A stretch of DNA of 64,000 nt, taken from positions 4,526,001 to 4,590,000 of the forward strand of contig NZ_CP132204.1 of the NCBI RefSeq assembly GCF_030718995.1. Reading direction: 5' to 3'. Below the pieces are notes generated by a model. That model was not told the origin of the DNA. It saw nothing but the letters and a program-made list of their open reading frames with translations, and made no database searches. Positions 1-8,717 of this stretch are shown in pieces; within the stretch, counting starts at the first letter, position 1; the number at the start of each line of letters is the position of its first letter. The position numbers and the translations under genes are program-made. Source of the DNA: Arthrobacter oryzae. Its GTDB lineage: Bacteria; Actinomycetota; Actinomycetes; Actinomycetales; Micrococcaceae.

Positions 1-223
1 TGGCAGTGGACACCTCCGCCGCGGCCGCTGCCATGGCGCGGCCCGCCTCGGTGAGGCGCACTCCCCTGCCGGACTTTTCAACCAGGACGACGCCCAGTTC
101 GTCCTGGAGGGTCTTCAGTTGCTGGGAGACGGCCGACGGCGTCACCTCCATTGCCTCGGCGGTGGCACCCACCGTGCCCCGGTCCGAGAGTTCACGGAGT
201 ATCCGGAGCCGTTTTAGATCCAT
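1..223 (-). CDS. LysR-family transcriptional regulator, N-terminal part (cut by window edge)
   Basis: The 74 visible residues start MDLKRLRILRELSDRGTV and continue with an HTH containing PSAVSQQLKTLQDELGV, the classic N-terminal winged-helix of LysR-type regulators. It binds DNA; the effector domain lies outside the window, so the ligand cannot be guessed. The gene is read leftwards and is truncated only by the window edge. The ATG at 223 is preceded six bases upstream by TAGCCT (a -10-like hexamer), so the mRNA is probably leaderless. The neighbour to the right is divergent and unrelated. Confidence 0.85.
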   Translation of the reverse strand, partial: MDLKRLRILRELSDRGTVGATAEAMEVTPSAVSQQLKTLQDELGVVLVEKSGRGVRLTEAGRAMAAAAAEVSTA

Positions 224-229
224 GAGGTG

Positions 230-235
230 AGGCTA
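230..235 (-). promoter_or_regulatory. -10 box of leaderless LysR gene
   Basis: TAGCCT on the minus strand, six bases before the ATG at 223. The spacing puts transcription start at or next to the A of ATG. No convincing -35 was seen. Confidence 0.4.
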
Positions 236-338
236 CCGGACGGCACGCGGACTGCCGCCCTGAACCTTTACAGCCGTAATCACACCGACGTAACGTCAAG
301 CAACGGCAACCTTGCCTTGTGGACAGAAGGGCTCTGCT

Positions 339-1436
339 ATGGACTGGATTATCTGGGTCATTGTCATCGTGGTCATCGTAGGAGTGGTGTGGTGGCTCCT
401 GAACCGCAACAGTTCAGGAACTGCTACGGGCACATCAACGGCCTCCGACTCCGGCGCGCCCGCTCCACGGGTAGAGGAAACCGGCACCTCCCGCCTTGAA
501 TCCACCGGTAACGCAGCCCCCGCCGGAGGCGGAGCAGCAGCGTCGGCTGACGCAGCCGCAACAACCGGAATGCCGGCCGCTGCAGGATTCGGTTCCGCCG
601 GGACGGCCAGGACCGCCGGCGGAGACGTGGACGACTGGGACGAAGACACGGCGGCTGAAAGGGATGTTCCCCCAGCAGGCACCGCCCGCTCCACAGATAC
701 CCGCCGGGTTTCAGATACCGGCGGCACAGCCGAACCTGAACGCACGGCCGTGGCCGGAAAGGCAGAGGAAAAGGCAGAGTGGGAAGCACAGTGGTCAGAG
801 GCGGGGAGCACCCCGCACGCGGCGCAGGCACATGCGGCGGAAGCACAAGCCACGCACGCTCCGGCCGAGGGACACGCGGCCGAGGCCCCGGCTCACCACC
901 CTGAGTACACGGAACCGCACGCACGCACCCTGCCCGGCGCTGAATCCGCCGCGGCGGAGGACGTCCAGGAGCCCGCAACAGAGGCGGACCAGCGCCCGGC
1001 CACCGCAACGGCGCCCACCACCGCAACGGCGCCCACCACCGCGACGGCGCCCACCACCGCAACGGCGCCGGCCGCAGCAACCGCTCAGGCCAGCGGGAGC
1101 AGCGGCGTCGTGACCGGCGGCGGAGCACTTTCCGAAGGGGATGCCGAAACCATGCAGGCTGCCGCCTCCTCGGCTGCTACGGAAGCGGCCGCAAGCCACA
1201 CCGCAGAGCCCGCCGGTCACCTCGCCGCCGAGCAGCCGTACGGTGAAGGATCCGCAGCACCCGGCCCGGACGGCAGGGGGCCGGAAGGTTACACCGTCAA
1301 GGGCGATGCCCAGTCGATGACCTACCACGACGAAACCAGCCCCGCCTTTGAGGAAACGACAGCGGACGTCTGGTTCGAGTCGGAGGCCCACGCTGAGGCA
1401 GCCGGTTTCCGGGCTCCGCGGCGTAGCCGGCGCTAG
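339..1436 (+). CDS. membrane-anchored, low-complexity Ala/Pro/Thr/Glu-rich protein
   Basis: A 365-residue protein of unknown function. One hydrophobic helix at about residues 2–21 (DWIIWVIVIVVIVGVVWWLL) is followed by a long tail dominated by Ala, Glu, Thr, Pro and Gly with no recognisable domain, so it is likely disordered. Residues around 220–245 contain four copies of TATAPT coded by an 18-base tandem repeat. ATG 339 is chosen over 312 because GAAGG lies eight bases upstream and the hydrophobic helix then begins at residue 2. The extreme C-terminus (EETTADVWFESEAHAEAAGFRAPRR) is less biased and resembles the short conserved ends of actinobacterial sunset-type hypothetical proteins. Topology is N-in with the tail either cytoplasmic or outside; not resolvable here. 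Confidence 0.7.
   Translation: MDWIIWVIVIVVIVGVVWWLLNRNSSGTATGTSTASDSGAPAPRVEETGTSRLESTGNAAPAGGGAAASADAAATTGMPAAAGFGSAGTARTAGGDVDDWDEDTAAERDVPPAGTARSTDTRRVSDTGGTAEPERTAVAGKAEEKAEWEAQWSEAGSTPHAAQAHAAEAQATHAPAEGHAAEAPAHHPEYTEPHARTLPGAESAAAEDVQEPATEADQRPATATAPTTATAPTTATAPTTATAPAAATAQASGSSGVVTGGGALSEGDAETMQAAASSAATEAAASHTAEPAGHLAAEQPYGEGSAAPGPDGRGPEGYTVKGDAQSMTYHDETSPAFEETTADVWFESEAHAEAAGFRAPRRSRR
1001..1072 (+). repeat. four 18-bp tandem repeats inside a coding region
   Basis: Unit CACCGCAACGGCGCCCAC repeated four times (1001–1018, 1019–1036, 1037–1054, 1055–1072); copy 3 has one base change, copy 4 diverges at its end. The unit is six codons long, so copy-number change keeps the frame. Confidence 0.9.
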
Positions 1437-1464
1437 GCACGCAGGCGGGGAGGCCGGCGTCGAC

Positions 1465-2592
1465 ATGAGGCGGGAAAGGGCGGGGCACAGACGCACGGCT
1501 GCTCTCCCCCTTATGCCTGCCGCCGCCCTGGTGTCAGCGCTGGCACTGGCGCTGTCCGCTTGTACCGGAGGAGGCAGCGCGCCCCCCACAGGCAACGCGG
1601 GTTCAGTCACCGGCGGTGACCGGGCGGCCCGGGAACCACAGGTGCTTGAGACCGTCGAAGGACTGCGGCTGCCATGGTCAACCGTGTTCCTGCCCGACGG
1701 CACGGCCGTGATCTCCGAACGTGACAGTGGAGAACTCAAATCCGTCAAGGACGGTTCAACCACTGTTCTGGGCAGCATCCCCGGGGTTGTGCCCGGCGGA
1801 GAAGGCGGCCTCCTGGGGCTGGCCGTCTCTCCGAACTACGACTCCGACAAGTCCCTGTTCGCGTACTTCACGGCCCAGGCGGACAACAGGATTGCCCGGT
1901 TCACACTGTCAGAGCCGGAAACGGGGGGTGCGTTGAGACTCGGCGGGCCTGAGACCATCTTCTCCGGCATCCCGAAGGCCTCAACCCACAACGGCGGGCG
2001 TATCCGTTTCGGACCGGACGGGCACCTTTACGTTGGAACCGGCGATTCACAACGCCGCGACCAGCCACAGGATCCGAACGCGCTGGGCGGGAAGATCCTC
2101 AGGATCACCGCCGAGGGCAAGCCCGCCCCGGGTAACCCGTTCGGCGACAACCCCGTCTACAGCCTCGGCCACCGGAATGTTCAGGGCCTCGACTGGGATG
2201 ACGCGGGCAGGCTCTGGTCCAGCGAATTCGGACCGACCGTGGATGACGAGCTGAACTTGATCCAGCCGGGTGGAAACTACGGCTGGCCGGAGGTTACGGG
2301 CGCGCCGGGCAGGCAGGGCTTCATTGACGCCAAGGTGGTCTGGCCGTCCACCGCTGAATCTTCCCCCAGCGGCCTCGAGATCGTGGGGACCACGGCATAT
2401 CTCGGAGCGCTCCGGGGCCAGCGGCTGTGGGCCGTTCCGCTCGATGGTGAAAATGCCGGGAATCCTGTGAGCCATTTCACAACCAGATACGGGCGCATCC
2501 GGGACGTTTCCTTGGCCCCGGACGGCACTTTATGGATGCTCACCAACAACCAAAACCCTGATTCTGCGCTGATTTTGGCGCTTCCTCGCTAG
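1465..2592 (+). CDS. PQQ-dependent sugar dehydrogenase-like lipoprotein (GSDH family)
   Basis: A 375-residue soluble-glucose/sorbosone-dehydrogenase-type beta-propeller. The N-terminus has a signal peptide with lipobox LSAC, giving Cys33, so it is lipid-anchored outside the membrane. Family motifs are visible: STHNGGRIRFGPDGHLYVG (catalytic His region), YSLGHRNVQGLDWD (Arg that contacts PQQ in the family) and QPGGNYGWPE. It probably oxidises an aldose or related alcohol with PQQ, but family members vary and no PQQ genes are in the window. Start chosen at 1465: GGGGAGG lies 11 bases upstream and the signal peptide then begins correctly; an in-frame extension to 1348 would overlap the previous gene. 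Confidence 0.87.
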   Translation: MRRERAGHRRTAALPLMPAAALVSALALALSACTGGGSAPPTGNAGSVTGGDRAAREPQVLETVEGLRLPWSTVFLPDGTAVISERDSGELKSVKDGSTTVLGSIPGVVPGGEGGLLGLAVSPNYDSDKSLFAYFTAQADNRIARFTLSEPETGGALRLGGPETIFSGIPKASTHNGGRIRFGPDGHLYVGTGDSQRRDQPQDPNALGGKILRITAEGKPAPGNPFGDNPVYSLGHRNVQGLDWDDAGRLWSSEFGPTVDDELNLIQPGGNYGWPEVTGAPGRQGFIDAKVVWPSTAESSPSGLEIVGTTAYLGALRGQRLWAVPLDGENAGNPVSHFTTRYGRIRDVSLAPDGTLWMLTNNQNPDSALILALPR

Positions 2593-2710
2593 TCAGGCAG
2601 TCCAGTCAGGCGTCGATTTCACACTGCGCCAAAACTCGTGTAGAGTTTCATGTCGTTGCGGAGATGAACGAGGGAAACAAAAGCCCCCGGGAAGAACCAA
2701 AACACCAGCT

Positions 2711-2786
2711 GCACCTCTAGCTCAACTGGCAGAGCAATTGACTCTTAATCAATGGGTTCCGGGTTCGAGTCCCGGGGGGTGCACCA
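2711..2786 (+). tRNA. tRNA-Lys (anticodon CTT)
   Basis: Full cloverleaf: acceptor GCACCTC pairs with GGGGTGC, anticodon stem ATTGA/TCAAT with loop CTCTTAA (anticodon CTT), T-stem CCGGG/CCCGG with TTCGAGT loop. The 3' CCA is encoded (2784–2786). It decodes AAG. Confidence 0.97.
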
Positions 2787-2788
2787 CA

Positions 2789-2838
2789 GAAACCCCGTCT
2801 TCACTGGCTACAGGCCATGAAGGCGGGGTTTCGCTTTA
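2789..2838 (+). terminator. hairpin terminator after tRNA-Lys
   Basis: GAAACCCCGTCTTCA (2789–2803) pairs with TGAAGGCGGGGTTTC (2818–2832) with a single mismatch, followed by GCTTTA. It sits three bases after the tRNA. Confidence 0.7.
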
Positions 2839-2976
2839 CCCGGGCCAGCGCCAAACCACGGCTGTCTTGAGGTTTTCACATTCACTCCCGGTATTCGAAA
2901 GCAGCCTCGAGTTCAGCGAAAGCCGGGGCGCAGCCTTAACAGGGCAGGGTTGGAGACGGCGTCCTTCAGTTGACGC

Positions 2977-3468
2977 TTAGTTGACGCTGTTAGCGTCCAC
3001 GGCGAGCCCGGGCTCGGCACTGGCCACGATGGCCTTGGTCTCCGGAGACGAGAAGCGGCTGGCCAGGACGGTGACGACGGCCTGGAGTTCCTGGCGAAGG
3101 ACGTCCGGATCGATTGAAGCAGCCGCCAGCACAGTGCGTTCCATGTCCGCTGCCGCGGCCACGGCCTCAACTCCGCGCTCGGTAAGGGACACCACATGGC
3201 TTCGACGGTCAGAGGTGCTGCGTTCGCGGCGGATGTGTCCGTGAACCTCGAGCCGGCTCAGGGTTTTCCCCATGGTCTGGGCCTGAACACGGACCAACTG
3301 GGCAAGCTGTGCCTGGGTCATGGGTCCGTTGACGGAGAGGACTTCCATGGCTATCACCCCCGCGTGGGTCAGCCCGATGGCTCCCAGCTTCTCGTTCCAG
3401 GAGTGTTCCACGAGACGTGCCGCGGTGGACAAAAGGCGCCCAGTGGGCCAGCGATCCATATCAGGCAT
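2977..3468 (-). CDS. MarR-family transcriptional regulator
   Basis: 163 residues with a central winged HTH: TQAQLAQLVRVQAQTMGKTL then the wing ERSTSDRRSHVVSLTERG, typical of MarR. It is divergent from the peroxiredoxin gene at 3556, with an inverted repeat CTTAGTA/TACTAAG between them, so a role in a peroxide or electrophile response is an inference. The minus-strand box TATACT ends seven bases before ATG 3468, suggesting a leaderless mRNA and start at 3468. No conserved Cys of the OhrR type is visible near the N-terminus, so a thiol-switch mechanism is not supported. Confidence 0.85.
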   Translation of the reverse strand: MPDMDRWPTGRLLSTAARLVEHSWNEKLGAIGLTHAGVIAMEVLSVNGPMTQAQLAQLVRVQAQTMGKTLSRLEVHGHIRRERSTSDRRSHVVSLTERGVEAVAAAADMERTVLAAASIDPDVLRQELQAVVTVLASRFSSPETKAIVASAEPGLAVDANSVN

Positions 3469-3472
3469 ACAA

Positions 3473-3521
3473 CTTAGTATAGCCAGCGTGGGATTCGTCC
3501 CCGGTTCCCGCGCTTACTAAG
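3473..3521. promoter_or_regulatory. candidate operator between marR and bcp
   Basis: CTTAGTA at 3473–3479 and its reverse complement TACTAAG at 3515–3521 flank the divergent intergenic region. The first overlaps TATACT (3481–3476, minus strand), the likely -10 of the MarR gene. The half-sites are 35 bases apart, so they could be two separate binding sites. Confidence 0.4.
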
Positions 3522-3555
3522 CTTGCATGTCCAGAACATTCCTAAGGAGAAAATC

Positions 3556-4026
3556 TTGGCTGAACGACTCATTCCCGGCACTCCGGCACCGGACTTTACG
3601 CTGAAGGATTCCGCAGGGAATGACGTCAGCCTGAAGGACTATCGCGGACGAAACACCATTGTGTATTTCTACCCGGCCGCCTCCACGCCGGGGTGCACCA
3701 AGGAAGCCTGCGACTTCCGCGACACGCTCGCCTCCCTTCAGACGCATGGCTACGACGTCCTTGGCGTCTCCCCTGATCCCGCCGGAAAGCTCGTGAAATT
3801 CGCGGAGCAGGAAGCTCTGACCTTCCCGCTTCTGTCCGATGAAGACCACGCCGTGGCTGAGGCCTATGGCGCCTGGGGTGAGAAGAAGAACTACGGGCGG
3901 ACCTACGAAGGCCTCATCCGGTCCACGATCGTGGTGGATCCGGACGGCAATGTCGCCGTGGCGCAGTACAACGTGCGGGCCACCGGACACGTGGCAAAGC
4001 TCCGCCGGGACCTCGGGCTGGCCTAG
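3556..4026 (+). CDS. bcp: thioredoxin-dependent thiol peroxidase (Bcp/PrxQ peroxiredoxin)
   Basis: 156 residues matching the Bcp/PrxQ peroxiredoxins, which reduce H2O2 and organic hydroperoxides in the cytoplasm using thioredoxin. The active-site segment is AASTPGCTKEACDFRD: peroxidatic Cys47 and resolving Cys52 five residues later, the intrahelical-disulfide type. The TTG start at 3556 is chosen because AAGGAGA (3544–3550) is five bases upstream and MAERLIPGTPAPDFTL is the usual N-terminus; the in-frame ATG at 3523 lacks a ribosome site and adds residues not seen in the family. Divergent MarR gene at left may control it. Confidence 0.93.
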   Translation: MAERLIPGTPAPDFTLKDSAGNDVSLKDYRGRNTIVYFYPAASTPGCTKEACDFRDTLASLQTHGYDVLGVSPDPAGKLVKFAEQEALTFPLLSDEDHAVAEAYGAWGEKKNYGRTYEGLIRSTIVVDPDGNVAVAQYNVRATGHVAKLRRDLGLA

Positions 4027-4172
4027 GGCATTTCGCCGGGACCGAGTGAGCAGGGCCTGTCCTTCCGCCGCGCGGAAGGCGCCGCCCGGAAGGTACACTG
4101 GACCCTGGCACCGCCGTCGGACGTTTCCTGCTTTTCGCAGGATCAGCCGGAAGCCCCGTACGACGGCGCCGC

Positions 4173-4254
4173 GCGCGAGTGGTGAAATTGGCAGACACGC
4201 AGGATTTAGGTTCCTGTGCCTTCGGGCGTGGGGGTTCAAGTCCCCCCTTGCGCA
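4173..4254 (+). tRNA. tRNA-Leu (anticodon TAG)
   Basis: Class II tRNA with long variable arm (TGCCTTCGGGCGTG). Acceptor GCGCGAG pairs with CTTGCGC; anticodon stem CAGGA/TCCTG with loop TTTAGGT gives TAG, reading CUN codons. T-arm GGGGG-TTCAAGT-CCCCC. No CCA is encoded, unlike the tRNA-Lys in this window. Confidence 0.96.
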
Positions 4255-4270
4255 CAATTGCATAAACCTC

Positions 4271-4300
4271 GGAATCCCGGGCCTCACGGTCCGGGATTCC
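4271..4300 (+). terminator. hairpin after tRNA-Leu
   Basis: Perfect 10-base stem GGAATCCCGG (4271–4280) with CCGGGATTCC (4291–4300), 10-base loop, 17 bases after the tRNA; followed by GGCGTTTAA, so the U-tract is short. Confidence 0.6.
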
Positions 4301-4503
4301 GGCGTTTAACGTCGCCCCCCCCGGCGCCCGAAAGCTCCGCGAAAAAAGATTCTCCCGCTTCACCCATCCATTGCTGCCGAACTGCCGAATACCCATTGAG
4401 ACACCAACCAAGGGTCGGTGCCCACAGTCGTAATTCAGCCGGCGCAGTGTTCGCAAAAGTCGTTCGCCGCAGGCAATGATCGGCACTAACAAGGAGAATC
4501 GAA

Positions 4504-5178
4504 ATGCAGTCATTCAAGCGCACAACTTTCACCGTTGCAGGTGTTGCAGCTGCAGCACTGCTGAGCCTGACGGCATGCGGCGGCTCATCAACGACCGCTA
4601 CCAGTTCCTCGGCGCCGGCTTCCACGCCGTCCGCTTCGAGCATGGCGCCGTCACCGTCGGCCAGCTCCTCGGCCGCCATGGACCCGGCCGCCAACTTGGT
4701 TGGCCCGGGCTGTGCAGGCTACGCCGAGCAGGTACCCGACGGCGCCGGTTCGGTTGCCGGCATGGCCCTCGACCCCGTCGCGGTGGCCGCCTCCAACAAC
4801 CCGTTGCTGAAGACCCTGACGGCTGCGGTGTCCGGCAAGCTCAACCCGAAGGTTGACCTGGTGGACACCCTGAACGGCAGCGAATTCACGGTCTTCGCAC
4901 CGGTGGATGATGCGTTCGCCAAAATCGACGCCGCCACCATCGAAACGCTCAAGACCGACGACGCCCTCCTGAGCAAGATCCTGACCTACCACGTGGTTCC
5001 GGGCCAGATCACCCCCGACAACATTGTGGGCACCCACAAGACCGTCCAGGGCGGCTCGGTCACCGTGACCGGAACGAAGGATGCGCTGAAGGCCGATGAC
5101 GCCAGCGTCATCTGCGGCGGCGTCCAGACGGCCAACGCCACGGTCTACCTGGTGGACTCCGTCCTGATGCCGAAATAA
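4504..5178 (+). CDS. fasciclin (FAS1) domain lipoprotein
   Basis: 224 residues. Signal peptide ends in lipobox LTAC (Cys25), then a Ser/Ala/Pro linker, then one FAS1 domain from about residue 85 to the end. FAS1 motifs present: EFTVFAPVDDAFAKI (H1 region) and ILTYHVVPGQI (H2/YH region). Similar to the actinobacterial MPT70/MPB83 group of secreted or lipid-anchored proteins involved in surface adhesion; the exact ligand is unknown. AAGGAG at 4491–4496 fixes the start. It stands alone, with its own strong terminator downstream. Confidence 0.92.
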   Translation: MQSFKRTTFTVAGVAAAALLSLTACGGSSTTATSSSAPASTPSASSMAPSPSASSSAAMDPAANLVGPGCAGYAEQVPDGAGSVAGMALDPVAVAASNNPLLKTLTAAVSGKLNPKVDLVDTLNGSEFTVFAPVDDAFAKIDAATIETLKTDDALLSKILTYHVVPGQITPDNIVGTHKTVQGGSVTVTGTKDALKADDASVICGGVQTANATVYLVDSVLMPK

Positions 5179-5234
5179 TCACCCCTGAACGCTCCTGATA
5201 CGGCTCCAGCCTGACTCCCTGGACCGACCTGGAG

Positions 5235-5272
5235 AAATGGAGGCCCGCACCGTCCGGTGCGGGCCTCCATTT
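5235..5272 (+). terminator. strong terminator after fasciclin gene
   Basis: Perfect 17-base stem: AAATGGAGGCCCGCACC (5235–5251), loop GTCC, GGTGCGGGCCTCCATTT (5256–5272), running into TTTGTT. A-rich left flank makes it potentially bidirectional. Confidence 0.9.
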
Positions 5273-5390
5273 TGTTCCTGCTCCCAAAGTCGGGCGTTTT
5301 CGCCTTCGGCAGACGTTCAGGATCGGTCAATTAGACTGGGGACCGGCCCGCTGTCCGCGGGCCTCCCTGCCGTCCAGAGGTGATCATCGA

Positions 5391-7064
5391 GTGCCCAGCA
5401 GTAAATCGCGCCGCATTGCAGTCAGTATCGGTGCAGGGGTCCTGTCGCTGCTTCTGGCCTCATGCACAGGCACGCCCGCTCCTGCGCCGGCGTCGTCTTC
5501 TGCGGCAACTGCCAGCACGCCTGCCACGCCGACGGCGACGTTCACCTTCGGCACCGCGGCCCAGCCACTGGGCCTCGATCCTGCCCTGGCCTCCGACACG
5601 GAGTCCTACCGGATCACCCGGCAAATCCTTGAAGGCCTCGTCGGAGTGGACCAGACCACAGGACTGCCCACTCCCCTGCTCGCCACCGAGTGGGCCGAGT
5701 CAAACGAGGGCCGAGCCTACACCTTCAAGCTCCGTGAGGGCGTCACCTTCCAGGACGGCTCGACCTTCGATGCCGCAGCCGTCTGCACCAACTTCAACCG
5801 ATGGTTCAATTTCCCGGAGAGCCTCCGGAAGCAGGCCCCCGGCACATCGTTCAAGGGCGTCTTCAAGGCCCACGCCGACCAGGCATCCCTGTCCATTTAC
5901 AAGGGCTGCACGGCCCTCTCCGCGGGGAATGTCCGGATCGACCTCACGCAGCCGTTCACCGGATTCCTCCAGGCGCTGACGCTCCCGGCCTTCGCCATGT
6001 CCTCCCCGACGGCCATGGCCGCGCAGGAAGCGGACAGCCTCAGCCTGGCCCGCGACGGCCAGCCCGTGTCTGCCTACGCCCTGCACCCCGTCGGCACGGG
6101 CCCCTACCGCTTCGCCGCGTGGGAAGACTCCAGCGTCAAGCTGGTCAGCAACGAGGACTACTGGGGTGACAAGGGCCAGATCGGCACCATTAACTTCGTC
6201 ACCTACGATCATCCGCAGTCCAGGCTCCAGGCCCTCCTCGACGGAAAGATCGACGGCTACGACGCCGTCACCGTGGGCAACTTCGATCAGCTCGTCAAAC
6301 GCGGACAGCAAATCATCCAGCGCGACCCGTTCTCTGTGATGTATCTCGGCATGAACCAGGAAGTGCCCATCCTGCAGAACATCAAGGTGCGCCAGGCGAT
6401 CGAGCTGGCCGTGGACAAGGACACGCTGATCCGGCGGTTCTTCATCGACAACACCGCCCAGGCAACGCAGTTCGTCCCGCCCAAGCTCAGCGGGTTCAAC
6501 AACAATGCCCCGTCCCTGGGCCACGATCCGGCCAAAGCCAAAGCGCTGCTGGAGGAGGCAGGGTACAAGGGCGAGGAACTCAAGTTCTACTACCCCCTCA
6601 ACGTCACCAGGCCGTACCTCCCCACGCCTGAAAAGGTGTATGCGGAGCTCAGTAAGCAACTGACCGCCGTCGGCCTTAACATCAAGCCGGTTCCGGTGGA
6701 CTGGTCGGACGGGTACCTGCAGAAAGTGCAGACCCCCGGGGACCATGCCCTGCACCTGCTGGGCTGGAACGGTTCCTACTCTGATCCGGACAACTTCGTG
6801 GGCCCCCTCTTCGGCGAGAAAACCGGCGAATTCGGCTACCAGGACCCGCAGGTCTTTTCGAAGATCGCGCGGGCACGGGGCCTGCCGGAGGGCGAAGAAC
6901 GGACCGAGCAGTACCGCACCATCAATGCCCAGATTGCCGAATCCGTACCTGCCGTGCCGATCGCCTACCCCATCTCCGCCCTCGCGCTCTCCGACCGGGT
7001 GCTGAAGTACCCGGCGTCACCGGTATTAAACGAGGTTTTCACAAAAGTGGAGCTAAGACCTTGA
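5391..7064 (+). CDS. ABC transporter substrate-binding lipoprotein, family 5 (peptide/nickel type)
   Basis: 557 residues, the usual length of DppA/OppA-type binding proteins. Lipobox LLASC gives Cys25. Family 5 motifs: FTFGTAAQPLGLDPALASD at the N-lobe, AESNEGRAYTFKLREGVTFQDG, and YALHPVGTGPYRF. It would capture oligopeptides or similar solutes outside the membrane and deliver them to an ABC permease, but no permease or ATPase gene lies nearby, so it is an orphan here. GTG start with AGAGGTGATC (5375–5384) just upstream. A TAGACT box near 5332 could be its -10. Confidence 0.92.
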   Translation: MPSSKSRRIAVSIGAGVLSLLLASCTGTPAPAPASSSAATASTPATPTATFTFGTAAQPLGLDPALASDTESYRITRQILEGLVGVDQTTGLPTPLLATEWAESNEGRAYTFKLREGVTFQDGSTFDAAAVCTNFNRWFNFPESLRKQAPGTSFKGVFKAHADQASLSIYKGCTALSAGNVRIDLTQPFTGFLQALTLPAFAMSSPTAMAAQEADSLSLARDGQPVSAYALHPVGTGPYRFAAWEDSSVKLVSNEDYWGDKGQIGTINFVTYDHPQSRLQALLDGKIDGYDAVTVGNFDQLVKRGQQIIQRDPFSVMYLGMNQEVPILQNIKVRQAIELAVDKDTLIRRFFIDNTAQATQFVPPKLSGFNNNAPSLGHDPAKAKALLEEAGYKGEELKFYYPLNVTRPYLPTPEKVYAELSKQLTAVGLNIKPVPVDWSDGYLQKVQTPGDHALHLLGWNGSYSDPDNFVGPLFGEKTGEFGYQDPQVFSKIARARGLPEGEERTEQYRTINAQIAESVPAVPIAYPISALALSDRVLKYPASPVLNEVFTKVELRP

Positions 7065-7143
7065 CGGACTGCCCCAATTTCAGTTAGTAGGGTGCTCGGG
7101 GATATTCTGTGACAGCCAGAGCCGCTGCTATCGGAGACTGATT

Positions 7144-8649
7144 GTGACTTTCATATCCAAGACCCAACATGCCGACGTCGTCCTGATTGGCGGCGGCATC
7201 ATGAGCGCCACGCTGGGTGCGTTCATCAAGCAGCTCGAACCGAACTGGACCATCTCGCTGTTCGAACGGCTCGACGAAGCCGGCCTGGAAAGCTCAGGCC
7301 CGTGGAACAACGCAGGAACCGGCCACGCCGCCCTGTGCGAACTTAACTACTCTCCCGCAGCCAAAGACGGCTCGGTTGATCCTTCCAAGGCACTGCACAT
7401 CAATGAGCAGTTCCAGCTGTCCCGCCAGTTCTGGTCCCACCTGGTCAGCCATTCCCTCATCGGCTCCCCCAAGGGCTTCATCAACACAGTCCCGCACATG
7501 AGCTTCGTGATCGGGGATGCCAACGCGGACTTCCTGAAGACCCGGTATGAGGCGCTGAAGCCGAACACCCTCTTCCGCTCCATGGAGTACTCCGAAGACC
7601 ACGCCCAGATCGCCAAGTGGGCGCCCCTGATCGTCAAAGGCCGCGATCCCAAGCAGAGGATTGCCGCCACCCGTGCGGCCGAGGGAACCGACGTCGACTT
7701 CGGCGCCCTGACCCGCGAGCTGACCGGTTACCTCGGCAACAACGGCGTGGAGATCAACTACGGCCACGACGTCAACGGCATCCGCCGCGCCCCGGGCGGC
7801 GGATGGGACCTCACGCTCAAGCACAAGAAGTCCGGAGAACACGGCAACATCCGCGCGAAGTTCGTGTTCGTCGGCGCCGGCGGCGGTGCGCTGCATCTGC
7901 TGCAGGCCTCCGGAATTCCGGAGAGCAAGGGCTATGGAGGGTTCCCGGTCTCCGGGCAGTTCTTCCGCTGCACCGACGAGGCCCTCGCCGCCCAGCACAG
8001 TGCCAAGGTCTACGGCCAGGCTTCCGTGGGCGCTCCGCCCATGTCAGTTCCGCACCTCGACACCCGTTACGTCGACGGCAAGCGTTCGCTGCTGTTCGGC
8101 CCGTACGCCGGATTCTCCACGAACTTCCTGAAGAACGGCTCGTACCTGGACCTGCCGCTGTCGATCCGGCCAAGCAACATCATCCCGATGCTGGCCGTCG
8201 CGAAGGACAACATGGACCTGACCGCTTACCTGGTCAAGGAAGTGGCCAAGCGCCATGGCGACAAGGTGGAGGCCCTGCGCGAGTACTACCCCGAAGCAAA
8301 AGACGGCGATTGGGAACTCATCACGGCCGGCCAGCGTGTTCAGATCATCAAGAAGGATCCGAAGAAGGGCGGTGTGCTCCAGTTCGGCACCGAGGTGATC
8401 GCCGCCCGCGACGGTTCCATCGGTGCGCTGCTTGGCGCTTCCCCCGGAGCTTCCACCGCAGTTCCCATCATGATCGAGCTCCTGCAGAAGTCCTTCCCCA
8501 AGGACTTCAAGGGCTGGCAGTCCAAGCTCAAGGAAATGATGCCCGGCTACGGCGTCAAGCTCAACGACAACCCGGAGCTGGCCGCCCGGCTGGAAGCGGA
8601 AACTGCCAGGACGCTCCAACTGGAAGCAGTGGACGCACCCTCCAGCTGA
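7144..8649 (+). CDS. mqo: malate:quinone oxidoreductase
   Basis: 501 residues, normal for Mqo. It is a peripheral-membrane FAD enzyme that oxidises malate to oxaloacetate and passes electrons to the quinone pool, replacing or joining cytosolic malate dehydrogenase in the TCA cycle. The N-terminus has the FAD motif DVVLIGGGIMSATLGAF, followed by FERLDEAGLESSGPWNNAGTGHAALCELNY, highly characteristic of Mqo; GRDPKQRIAATRAAEGTDVDFG is also typical. Start is GTG 7144; a TATTCT box near 7103 would give a short 5' leader. Adjacent genes are unrelated. Confidence 0.96.
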   Translation: MTFISKTQHADVVLIGGGIMSATLGAFIKQLEPNWTISLFERLDEAGLESSGPWNNAGTGHAALCELNYSPAAKDGSVDPSKALHINEQFQLSRQFWSHLVSHSLIGSPKGFINTVPHMSFVIGDANADFLKTRYEALKPNTLFRSMEYSEDHAQIAKWAPLIVKGRDPKQRIAATRAAEGTDVDFGALTRELTGYLGNNGVEINYGHDVNGIRRAPGGGWDLTLKHKKSGEHGNIRAKFVFVGAGGGALHLLQASGIPESKGYGGFPVSGQFFRCTDEALAAQHSAKVYGQASVGAPPMSVPHLDTRYVDGKRSLLFGPYAGFSTNFLKNGSYLDLPLSIRPSNIIPMLAVAKDNMDLTAYLVKEVAKRHGDKVEALREYYPEAKDGDWELITAGQRVQIIKKDPKKGGVLQFGTEVIAARDGSIGALLGASPGASTAVPIMIELLQKSFPKDFKGWQSKLKEMMPGYGVKLNDNPELAARLEAETARTLQLEAVDAPSS

Positions 8650-8717
8650 CGCCCTGATCGGGTTACGGCAGGTCCACCCCCAACCACAAGACCGTCAACC
8701 CATCAGGAGACAATGAG

